Positions 35,426-42,261 of a DNA stretch of 64,000 nt are shown here, one piece after another. The stretch is taken from contig JAQUXR010000010.1 of assembly GCA_028692275.1 (NCBI GenBank), positions 15,451-79,450 on the forward strand. Reading direction: 5' to 3'. The notes beneath the pieces are model-generated. The model did no database searches, was not told the DNA's origin, and saw only the letters and a program-made list of their open reading frames with translations. The stretch's first letter is position 1. Every line of letters begins with the position of its first letter. Both the position numbers and the translations under genes were made by a program. The stretch is from Frisingicoccus sp009929615. Its GTDB lineage: Bacteria; Bacillota; Clostridia; Lachnospirales; Lachnospiraceae.

Positions 35426-35983
35426 TCACAGAATGACGCCGCCATCCACTTCCCGCTTATTCTCACTTAAATATTCCCGTATATATTCAGATACTTCTGG
35501 TATATCTAACGGAATCCCGCCCAGAATTTCTTTCATCTGCCGGGTATCCAGAATGAACTCCCGCTCATCGTATCGATAAACATATCTGAAATCTATATCC
35601 CCATGACACTGTATCAGCGTATAAATCGTACTGTTAATATCCCCCAAAGGCATCCGGTCTATATGGTCCAGCACAAACTCTGCATAAACCACAGTTCCTT
35701 CGTTGACTTTAGAATCAATATGAAAACTACCGCCTGTACTCAATGCCGCCTGTTTAAAAAAAGGTACTCCAAGTCCTACTTTTCTCGTTGTCCGAGTCGT
35801 AAAAAAAGGATCCTCCACATGGGCAAGCTGTTCTTCATTCATGCCACAGCCATCATCGCGAATCGTCACATATAACCTGTCTGCCTTCGTGTCTGCACAG
35901 ACTGTAATTTCGACGAATGAAGCCTTTGCATGGGTGGAATTCTCCGCCACATCAAGAATATTTAATGAAATTTCTGTCATCAT
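35426..35983 (-). CDS. Histidine-kinase-like ATPase domain protein (hydrogenase locus, minus arm)
   Basis: A 185-aa GHKL ATPase-fold protein. N box ISLNILDVAENSTHA (residues 4-18), G1 box IRDDGCGMNEEQL (about 41-53), and a further Gly box VGLGVPFF are visible. There is no dimerisation helix or phosphoacceptor His, so it is not a complete sensor kinase. It may phosphorylate a protein on Ser, as anti-sigma kinases do, or simply bind ATP. It is placed between hymA and the [2Fe-2S] gene; its presence within the hydrogenase operon points to regulation linked to redox or H2. Confidence 0.8.
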   Translation of the reverse strand: MMTEISLNILDVAENSTHAKASFVEITVCADTKADRLYVTIRDDGCGMNEEQLAHVEDPFFTTRTTRKVGLGVPFFKQAALSTGGSFHIDSKVNEGTVVYAEFVLDHIDRMPLGDINSTIYTLIQCHGDIDFRYVYRYDEREFILDTRQMKEILGGIPLDIPEVSEYIREYLSENKREVDGGVIL

Positions 35984-35992
35984 AATGGATGA

Positions 35993-36496
35993 TTACTCAT
36001 ACTTTCCTAAAATACCTTCGATGTCGTCTACTGACAATCGACCGTAAACTTCATCATTAACCATCATAACCGGTGCAAGACCGCATGCTCCTACACACCG
36101 ACAGGCATCCAAAGAAAACTTTCCATCAGGTGTACATTCCCCGCCAACGATTCCTAAAAGTTCCATAAGTTTATTATAGATATCTCCAGAACCTTTAACA
36201 TAGCAGGCCGTTCCCAGACAGACTGAAATCTGATACCGTCCCTTTGGACTAAGTGCGAACTGTGAATAAAAGGTTGCAACACCATAAATCTTTTCTAACG
36301 GCACGTGAAGTTCATCTGAAATCATCGTCTGAACTTCAATAGGCAAATACCCATAAATCTCCTGGGCCTTTTGCATAATAGGCATCAATGAGCCTTTTTC
36401 ATTCTCAATCTCATGAATGGCTGAGAGCAGTGCCGCTTTCTGCTCTCCCGTTCCGTCAAAAGGAACACCTTGCTTTTTTATTTCCAAATCAATCAC
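35993..36496 (-). CDS. hymA: NuoE-like [2Fe-2S] subunit of bifurcating hydrogenase
   Basis: A 167-aa subunit with the NuoE arrangement of ligands: CLGTACYVKG (about residue 86) and DACRCVGACGLAP (about residue 122). It passes electrons inside the HymABC complex. First gene of the minus-strand hydrogenase operon; ATG 36496 follows AAGGAGTGATTG in the upstream leader. The gene order hymA, ATPase, [2Fe-2S] protein, hymB, hymC is compact. Confidence 0.93.
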   Translation of the reverse strand: MIDLEIKKQGVPFDGTGEQKAALLSAIHEIENEKGSLMPIMQKAQEIYGYLPIEVQTMISDELHVPLEKIYGVATFYSQFALSPKGRYQISVCLGTACYVKGSGDIYNKLMELLGIVGGECTPDGKFSLDACRCVGACGLAPVMMVNDEVYGRLSVDDIEGILGKYE

Positions 36497-36519
36497 TCCT
36501 TACTAGAATCTGGTATCTT

Positions 36520-36528
36520 ATTATATCA
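36520..36528 (-). promoter_or_regulatory. Extended -10 element upstream of hymA
   Basis: TGATATAAT on the minus strand (36520-36528), an extended -10 with a perfect TATAAT, 24 bases before the hymA start. No good -35 was found at the usual distance, which suggests activator dependence or reliance on the extended -10. Confidence 0.5.
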
Positions 36529-36635
36529 CCATTTCCTACAAACTTCTATATTTTTTGCCTGAATTTATGTTCAACTTTACCAAATATATGATATACTAAA
36601 ACTAATTATTATGAATCCAAGTCAGGAGGTTAACT

Positions 36636-36992
36636 ATGACTGTTCAAGCTATCAAAGAATTATTGAATGCCCGTGTTTTAAATGGAGAGGATGCACTCCA
36701 GAATGAAGTTTTTACCGCCTGTGGTTCCGACATGATGAGCGATGTACTTGCCCATGTCAATGACCAGACCGTATTAATTTCAGGTCTATGCAACCCTCAG
36801 GTTCTGCGCACAGCAGAGATGATGGATATCGTCTGTGTGATTATGGTTCGTGACAAACAGCCGGACCCTGGTATGATTCAGATGGCTAAAGACCGGAATA
36901 TCTGTCTGCTTGCCACAGCCCTGCCTATGTTTACATCCTGTGGTCTGCTCTATAAAGCTGGATTACGGGGAGGTGCACGCATTGGAGAATAG
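36636..36992 (+). CDS. DRTGG-domain protein 1
   Basis: A 118-aa cytosolic protein that matches the DRTGG-domain pattern of short, ligand-binding-like proteins (the domain also occurs in phosphate acetyltransferases). Recognisable stretches are VLISGLCNPQVLRTAEMMDIVCVIMVRD and LLATALPMFTSCGLLY. Biochemical role unknown. It opens the divergent plus-strand arm of the hydrogenase locus, after AGGAGG at the normal distance, and is paralogous to the gene at 38893. It overlaps nothing; the following ATPase gene begins four bases after its stop. Confidence 0.75.
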   Translation: MTVQAIKELLNARVLNGEDALQNEVFTACGSDMMSDVLAHVNDQTVLISGLCNPQVLRTAEMMDIVCVIMVRDKQPDPGMIQMAKDRNICLLATALPMFTSCGLLYKAGLRGGARIGE

Positions 36993-36996
36993 CATT

Positions 36997-37413
36997 ATGT
37001 CCCTAAAATATCACGTCACTCCGACAGACTTCACCCGCGCCGGTGAAGCCAGCAGCGATGTGAAGAATAAGCTGAAAAAGCTGGGCGTTTCTCCAGATAT
37101 TGTACGTAAAGTTGCCATTGCCATGTACGAAGGCGAAATCAACATGGTCATCCATGCCAACGGCGGAGATATTAATGTTGATATCACTCCCGATGCCATT
37201 GTCATGCAGCTCAAGGATGTCGGTCCCGGCATTGTCGATATTGACAAAGCTATGCAGGCCGGTTATTCAACTGCCCCTGACGATGTCCGTTCCCTTGGCT
37301 TCGGCGCCGGGATGGGCCTTCCGAATATGAAAAAAAACTCAGATACCATGGATATTAAAACTGTACTCGGCCAGGGAACAACGGTCACTATGACTGTAAA
37401 CATGCCCGAATAG
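36997..37413 (+). CDS. Anti-sigma-factor-type ATPase domain protein (plus arm)
   Basis: A 138-aa GHKL ATPase with RsbW/SpoIIAB-like layout: N box AIAMYEGEINMVIHANGG (residues 36-53), G1 box LKDVGPGIVDIDKA (about 72-85) and a C-terminal GFGAGMGLPNMKKNSD ATP lid (about 102-117). Such proteins phosphorylate an anti-anti-sigma partner, but no STAS or sigma gene lies in the window. ATG 36997 follows TTGGAGAATAG; the open extension to 36910 overlaps DRTGG protein 1 and is rejected. It likely pairs with the PP2C phosphatase across the locus. Confidence 0.82.
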   Translation: MSLKYHVTPTDFTRAGEASSDVKNKLKKLGVSPDIVRKVAIAMYEGEINMVIHANGGDINVDITPDAIVMQLKDVGPGIVDIDKAMQAGYSTAPDDVRSLGFGAGMGLPNMKKNSDTMDIKTVLGQGTTVTMTVNMPE

Positions 37414-37459
37414 CGAACACCAACGCAAACTATTATAATAAAGAAAGGATGGTGAGCTC

Positions 37460-38890
37460 ATGGATGATAATAAATTCTTTCACTCCGTTTATTTAAATGA
37501 AGAATTATGCAACGGCTGCATTAACTGTATTAAGCGCTGCCCAACTCAGGCAATACGTGTACGCAAGGGCCGTGCCGTCATCACCAGTCAGTTTTGTATT
37601 GACTGTGGTGAATGCATCCGCATCTGTACCCATCATGCAAAACGCAGCCATTATGACCATCCGGACATTCTGAGTAATTACAAATATACAGTGGCCCTTC
37701 CGGCCCCTTCTCTATACAGCCAGTTTAATAATCTAGACGATATTAATATCGTTCTTACAGCCTTAATCCGCATGGGCTTTAGTGATGTCTACGAAGTCGC
37801 TTCTGCTGCTGAAATCGTATCTGAAGCTTCCCGGACTTATGTTGCGAATCACCAGGAACAATGGCCGATTATCAGCACAGCCTGCCCATCTGTCGTCCGT
37901 CTTATACGGGTTCGTTTTCCGAATCTGATTGACCATCTGCTGCCGATACATCCACCTGTGGAGCTGGCCGCCAGACTTGCCAGAAAATATGCTATGGAGA
38001 AAACAAATCTTCCTTCTGAAGACATTGGAATTATATTTATCTCCCCTTGTCCTTCAAAAGTGACTTATGCAAAATCTCCCCTTGGTGCGGATAAAAGCGA
38101 AATCGATGGTGTTCTTGCCATCAAAGATATTTATCCAATGCTCCTTCCACTGATGATATCCGCCCGCGAGGCTCCGATGGAACTAGCCCGTGCCGGACGC
38201 ATTGGTGTCGGCTGGGGTGGCAGTGGAGGTGAAGCCGCCGGAATTATCACAGACAGTTACCTTGCTGCTGATGGTATTGAAAATGTCATTCGTGTTCTTG
38301 AAGACTTAGAAGACGAAAAATTCGACAATCTCTCTTTTATTGAATTAAATGCCTGTGATGGCGGATGCGTCGGTGGTGTCCTTACTGTAGAAAATCCTTA
38401 CGTAGCTCAGGCAAAATTAAAAAAACTGAACCGCTATCTGCCCGTTTCTATGACACATATACCATCAGACCTGACCCAGGAAGAAATCCTCTGGTCTGAG
38501 GATGTAGAATATCTGCCTGTATTCCGTCTTGGCGATTCTATGAAGGAAAGTATCATGATGATGAACCGGGTTGAACGGCTTTGCCAGAAATTCCCAGGAC
38601 TTGACTGTGGCTCCTGTGGGGCTCCAACCTGTAAGGCATTGGCTGAAGATATCGTTCGCGGAAAAGCTAATGAAACCGATTGTATTCACATTTTAAAGGA
38701 CCATATCCATTCTTTGACCCGCAGTGTAAACTCTTTAGTAAACAGTGCCTCTGCCAACGAAGTTAATGGAAATGACTACCGGTACATATTTAAGCAGTAT
38801 CTGAAAAAACTGCTTTCAGATATGTCGCTTTTGGATGCAACCTTAAATCACTCAGAGGACCCAGATTCAAATAACGACAAGGAGGACTAG
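37460..38890 (+). CDS. H-domain [FeFe]-hydrogenase-like protein with altered first motif
   Basis: A 476-aa protein with an N-terminal 2x[4Fe-4S] ferredoxin (CNGCINCIKRCP and CIDCGECIRIC), an H-cluster-like domain and an extra [4Fe-4S] domain (CGSCGAPTCKALAED, about residue 385). The three H-cluster motifs read STACPSV, ISPCPSK and LNACDGGCVGG. The four cluster-binding Cys are kept, but the first motif has Ala before Cys (CCP/CSP in its neighbours) and the second lacks the usual AKK. It probably senses redox or H2, or is inactive in catalysis. Flanked by ATPase and DRTGG genes. Confidence 0.78.
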   Translation: MDDNKFFHSVYLNEELCNGCINCIKRCPTQAIRVRKGRAVITSQFCIDCGECIRICTHHAKRSHYDHPDILSNYKYTVALPAPSLYSQFNNLDDINIVLTALIRMGFSDVYEVASAAEIVSEASRTYVANHQEQWPIISTACPSVVRLIRVRFPNLIDHLLPIHPPVELAARLARKYAMEKTNLPSEDIGIIFISPCPSKVTYAKSPLGADKSEIDGVLAIKDIYPMLLPLMISAREAPMELARAGRIGVGWGGSGGEAAGIITDSYLAADGIENVIRVLEDLEDEKFDNLSFIELNACDGGCVGGVLTVENPYVAQAKLKKLNRYLPVSMTHIPSDLTQEEILWSEDVEYLPVFRLGDSMKESIMMMNRVERLCQKFPGLDCGSCGAPTCKALAEDIVRGKANETDCIHILKDHIHSLTRSVNSLVNSASANEVNGNDYRYIFKQYLKKLLSDMSLLDATLNHSEDPDSNNDKED

Positions 38891-38892
38891 CC

Positions 38893-39228
38893 ATGACTGT
38901 CAAAGACTTAGCTGATGCTGGTTTATTTGAACTTAAAAATTTAGGAGATGATCCGGGGAGTGTCATCACACAACCCTTTTGCTGTGACCTTTTAAGTGTT
39001 GCCATGGGCAAGGCCCCTGCTGGCTGTGCCTGGGTTACCGTCATGGCCAATATCAACACCCTTGCCGTTGCCTCTCTGGCTGATGCTGCCTGTATCATTC
39101 TGGCAGAAGATGCCTTTTTAGACGACGAAACATGTTCCAAAGCCGTAGAACAGGGCATCACTCTTTTTACCACCTCCATGCCGATTTTTGATGCTGCTCT
39201 GAGCATATACAAGAAGCTGGATTCATGA
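38893..39228 (+). CDS. DRTGG-domain protein 2
   Basis: A 111-aa relative of the protein at 36636: VTVMANINTLAVASLADAACIILAEDA and ITLFTTSMPIFDAALSIYKKL align with the equivalent strands there. No catalytic motif is visible. It starts three bases after the H-domain gene (AAGGAGG lies across the end of that gene) and shares ATGA with the following PHP gene, so the four genes are tightly coupled. Function unknown. Confidence 0.75.
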   Translation: MTVKDLADAGLFELKNLGDDPGSVITQPFCCDLLSVAMGKAPAGCAWVTVMANINTLAVASLADAACIILAEDAFLDDETCSKAVEQGITLFTTSMPIFDAALSIYKKLDS

Positions 39229-39944
39229 TTCAGCTTACCTATGACCTTCACATCCACTCCTGTCTGTCCCCTTGCGGGGACAATGACATGACTCCGGCAA
39301 ATATTGTCGGCATGGCCGCAGTCAAGCAACTGGATGTGATTGCTCTTACAGATCATAATTCCTGTAAAAACTGTGCTCCTTTTATGGAGATGGCTGATAC
39401 CTATGGCATTATAGCCATTCCTGGAATGGAACTGTGTACGGCAGAGGAAGTTCATGTCCTCTGTCTTTTTCCAGACCTCTATGCAGCTTCAGATTTTGAC
39501 CGCTACGTTTATGATAAGATGCTTCAGATTCCAAATAAACCTGATATCTTTGGCGAGCAGCTGCTCTATAATAATAAAGATGAAATTATCGGCAGCGAAC
39601 CTAATCTTCTTATCTGTAATACATCCATCGGCTTTGATGATGTCTATGATTTAGTTTTAGACCGTCAAGGTGTGATGGTTCCGGCTCATATTGATAAATC
39701 TGCCAACAGTCTGCTTGCCAACCTTGGTTTTGTGCCTCCGGACAGCCATTTTACCTGTGTGGAGCTAAAGGACCTGGCCAAACTGCAGGAGCTTCGGAAC
39801 TCTAATCCTTATTTGGAGCATTGCCAGATTCTTTGTAATTCAGACGCCCATTACCTTGAACATATCAGTGAACCTGAGCGGACAATTACCGTAAAAAGTA
39901 ACCAAATTAAAGATATTCTTTCGGCATTACATATGTACAAATAA
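39225..39944 (+). CDS. PHP-domain metal-dependent phosphoesterase
   Basis: A 239-aa PHP protein with the four metal motifs: DLHIHSCLSPCG (residues 7-18), IALTDHNS (about 39-46), a Glu in GMELCTAEEVHVL (about 67-79), and SDAH near residue 206. PHP proteins hydrolyse phosphate esters of small molecules or nucleic acids; the substrate is unknown here. It is the last gene of the plus arm of the hydrogenase locus and overlaps DRTGG protein 2 by four bases. The palindrome/T-run at 39978-40018 probably ends its transcript. Confidence 0.82.
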   Translation: MIQLTYDLHIHSCLSPCGDNDMTPANIVGMAAVKQLDVIALTDHNSCKNCAPFMEMADTYGIIAIPGMELCTAEEVHVLCLFPDLYAASDFDRYVYDKMLQIPNKPDIFGEQLLYNNKDEIIGSEPNLLICNTSIGFDDVYDLVLDRQGVMVPAHIDKSANSLLANLGFVPPDSHFTCVELKDLAKLQELRNSNPYLEHCQILCNSDAHYLEHISEPERTITVKSNQIKDILSALHMYK

Positions 39945-39948
39945 TTTA

Positions 39949-39977
39949 TTGACAATATTTCTTCTTTTTTATATAAT
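39949..39977 (+). promoter_or_regulatory. Consensus promoter of the marR-ABC exporter operon
   Basis: TTGACA (39949-39954), exactly 17 bases, then TATAAT (39972-39977), a perfect sigma-A promoter. Its predicted start near 39984 lies inside the following 15-bp-arm palindrome. Confidence 0.92.
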
Positions 39978-40018
39978 ATGTTAGGCATCGAACAGTTCGA
40001 TGCCTAACATATTTTTTT
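39978..40018 (+). promoter_or_regulatory. Palindromic operator/terminator in front of marR
   Basis: A perfect 15-base inverted repeat, ATGTTAGGCATCGAA with CAG as spacer (arms 39978-39992 and 39996-40010), is followed by T7 (40012-40018). It abuts the -10, so it fits an operator for the MarR repressor encoded next. The stem plus U-tract also makes an intrinsic terminator for transcripts coming from the PHP gene. Confidence 0.8.
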
Positions 40019-40040
40019 AGAATAAGGAGGTATTTACATA

Positions 40041-40493
40041 TTGGATGAATTGAATGAACAAACAGATATTGGCTGTCAGCTTCACAGCATGTCGAATCTT
40101 TTAAAACGACGTATGGACAGCACGATTGCCGCCTTGTTCCCCCACACGGACAACACCATTTCCCGAACCAATGGATGGATTCTTGGGTACCTGTTGTGTC
40201 ACGACGACCGGGATGTTTTTCAAAAGGATATTGAAAGTGCTTTTTCAATTCGACGCTCAACGGTTTCTAAGATACTCCAGCTTATGGAAGAAAAAGATTT
40301 TATCCGAAGAGAATCCGTTTCCTACGATGCCCGGTTAAAAAAGCTTGCAATAACACAAAAAGGCAGAGAAATTTACCAGGTTATCAAAAATGAAATACTC
40401 GAAACTGAAAAACTTCTTCGTCAGGATATATCCGATGAAGAATTAGCTTTTTTCTTCCGCATTATGAAGAAATTTAAAACAAACATCGAATAA
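40041..40493 (+). CDS. MarR-family transcriptional regulator
   Basis: A 150-aa winged-helix regulator with the MarR order: helical N-terminus, DNA-recognition helix SIRRSTVSKILQLMEEKDFIRR (about residues 69-90), and the wing DARLKKLAITQKGREI. It starts with TTG at 40041, supported by AGGAGG ten bases upstream. It most likely represses its own operon with the exporter by binding the palindrome at 39978-40010 and lets go on binding a drug-like ligand. The exporter gene follows 16 bases later. Confidence 0.88.
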   Translation: MDELNEQTDIGCQLHSMSNLLKRRMDSTIAALFPHTDNTISRTNGWILGYLLCHDDRDVFQKDIESAFSIRRSTVSKILQLMEEKDFIRRESVSYDARLKKLAITQKGREIYQVIKNEILETEKLLRQDISDEELAFFFRIMKKFKTNIE

Positions 40494-40509
40494 AACAGGA
40501 GGTTTCTTG

Positions 40510-42261
40510 ATGATTAAACGCTTAATGCACAGTATACGGGAATATAAAAAAGATTCCCTCCTTGCTCCTTTATTTGTCACAATGGAAGTTATTCTGGAAG
40601 TTATTATTCCTCTTCTCATGGCAAATCTGATTGATTTCGGTATCGACGGGGGCAACATGAATTACATTATCAAAATGGGAGTGGCTCTGGTTATATCCGC
40701 CCTTATCTCCCTTTGCTTCGGCTTTTTATCCGGCCGAAGTGCTGCAATTGCCTCAGCAGGCTTTGCAAAAAATCTAAGAAAAGATATGTACTACAACGTA
40801 CAGAATTTTTCTTTCTCAAATATTGATAAGTTTTCCACTGCCAGCATTGTAACCCGTCTGACAACGGATGTTACCAATGTTCAGAATGCTTATCAGATGA
40901 TTATCCGCCTTGCTGTCCGTTCACCAATTATGATGGTTTCAGCTTTGGTAATGTCCTTTAGGGTTTCCTCCGAACTGGCCTGGATTTTCCTCGTCTGTAT
41001 ACCTATTCTCGGATTAAGCCTTTACTTTATCATGACACGTACCCATCCGATTTTCGAGCGGGTATTTAAAACCTATGATAAGTTAAATGGTGTCGTGCAG
41101 GAAAATCTCCACGGTATCCGCGTTGTAAAATCCTATGTTCGTGAAGAACATGAAATAAAAAAATTCACAACCATTTCTGAAAGTATTTACCAAGATTTCA
41201 GTAAGGCTGAAAAAAATCTGGCTTTTAACATGCCTATCATGCAGCTCTGTGTCTATGGCAGTATGCTTCTTATTTCCTGGTTTGGTGCCCGTCTTATCGT
41301 ATCCTCAGGGAATAATGGTGCAATAGGTCTTAGTACCGGTGAATTAATGAGTCTGTTTACCTATTTAATGCAGATATTAATGAGTTTAATGATGCTCTCC
41401 ATGGTATTCGTTATGATTACCCTCTCCCGGGCATCTTCCGAACGTATTGTTGAAATTTTAGATGAGACATCCGATATCCCGGTTAAAGACTCCGGAGTAA
41501 AAGAAGTTGCAGATGGTTCTATTGATTTTTCCGGTGTCAATTTCAGCTATTCAAAGAATCCTGATAAACTCTGCCTGAAAAACATTGATTTACATATTGC
41601 TTCCGGTGAGACTATTGGTATTCTCGGCGGCACCGGCTCCTCAAAATCCAGCCTGGTACAGCTTATCCCACGACTTTACGACACGACTTCCGGCATCGTC
41701 AAAGTGGGTGGTGTTGATGTACGGGACTATGATTTGGAAACCCTCAGAGACGAAGTTGCTATGGTACTTCAGAAGAATATTCTCTTTTCCGGAACAATTA
41801 AAGATAATCTTCGCTGGGGTAATGCAGATGCTTCCGATGAGGAATTAATCCATGCCTGTGTCCTCGCCCAGGCGGATGATTTTATCAGGACCTTCCCTGA
41901 CGGATATGATACCTATATCGAACAGGGCGGAACCAATGTGTCCGGCGGTCAGAAACAACGTCTGTGTATTGCCCGTGCCCTGCTGAAAAATCCAAAAATT
42001 CTTATTATGGACGACTCCACCAGTGCTGTAGATACAAAAACAGATGCTATGATCCAAAAAGCTTTTTTAGAAGAAATCCCAGATACAACCAAAATTATTA
42101 TTGCCCAGCGTATATCCTCTGTTGAACATGCCGATAAGATTATTGTCATGGATAATGGAGAGATTAATGGCATAGGTACCCATGAAGAATTAATGGCATC
42201 CAATGATATCTATCAGCAGGTATGCGCATCCCAGGTGAAAGGAGATGAGGACAATGAATAA
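40510..42261 (+). CDS. ABC exporter half-transporter A (multidrug type)
   Basis: A 583-aa fused membrane and ATPase subunit: six membrane segments in the first 300 residues, then Walker A GGTGSSKSS (about 371-379; Ser replaces the usual Gly before Lys), signature VSGGQKQR (about 478) and Walker B ILIMDDS followed by Ser. Walker B ends DDS where a catalytic Glu is normal (DE), so this half likely carries the degenerate ATP site of a heterodimer. ATG 40510 has AGGAGG seven bases upstream. The partner overlaps its end. Confidence 0.9.
   Translation: MIKRLMHSIREYKKDSLLAPLFVTMEVILEVIIPLLMANLIDFGIDGGNMNYIIKMGVALVISALISLCFGFLSGRSAAIASAGFAKNLRKDMYYNVQNFSFSNIDKFSTASIVTRLTTDVTNVQNAYQMIIRLAVRSPIMMVSALVMSFRVSSELAWIFLVCIPILGLSLYFIMTRTHPIFERVFKTYDKLNGVVQENLHGIRVVKSYVREEHEIKKFTTISESIYQDFSKAEKNLAFNMPIMQLCVYGSMLLISWFGARLIVSSGNNGAIGLSTGELMSLFTYLMQILMSLMMLSMVFVMITLSRASSERIVEILDETSDIPVKDSGVKEVADGSIDFSGVNFSYSKNPDKLCLKNIDLHIASGETIGILGGTGSSKSSLVQLIPRLYDTTSGIVKVGGVDVRDYDLETLRDEVAMVLQKNILFSGTIKDNLRWGNADASDEELIHACVLAQADDFIRTFPDGYDTYIEQGGTNVSGGQKQRLCIARALLKNPKILIMDDSTSAVDTKTDAMIQKAFLEEIPDTTKIIIAQRISSVEHADKIIVMDNGEINGIGTHEELMASNDIYQQVCASQVKGDEDNE

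Noticed and set aside
38790..39455. 221-codon open frame on the minus strand opposite the DRTGG 2 and PHP genes
   Set aside because: It lies wholly opposite well-supported, coupled plus-strand genes and shows no domain pattern.
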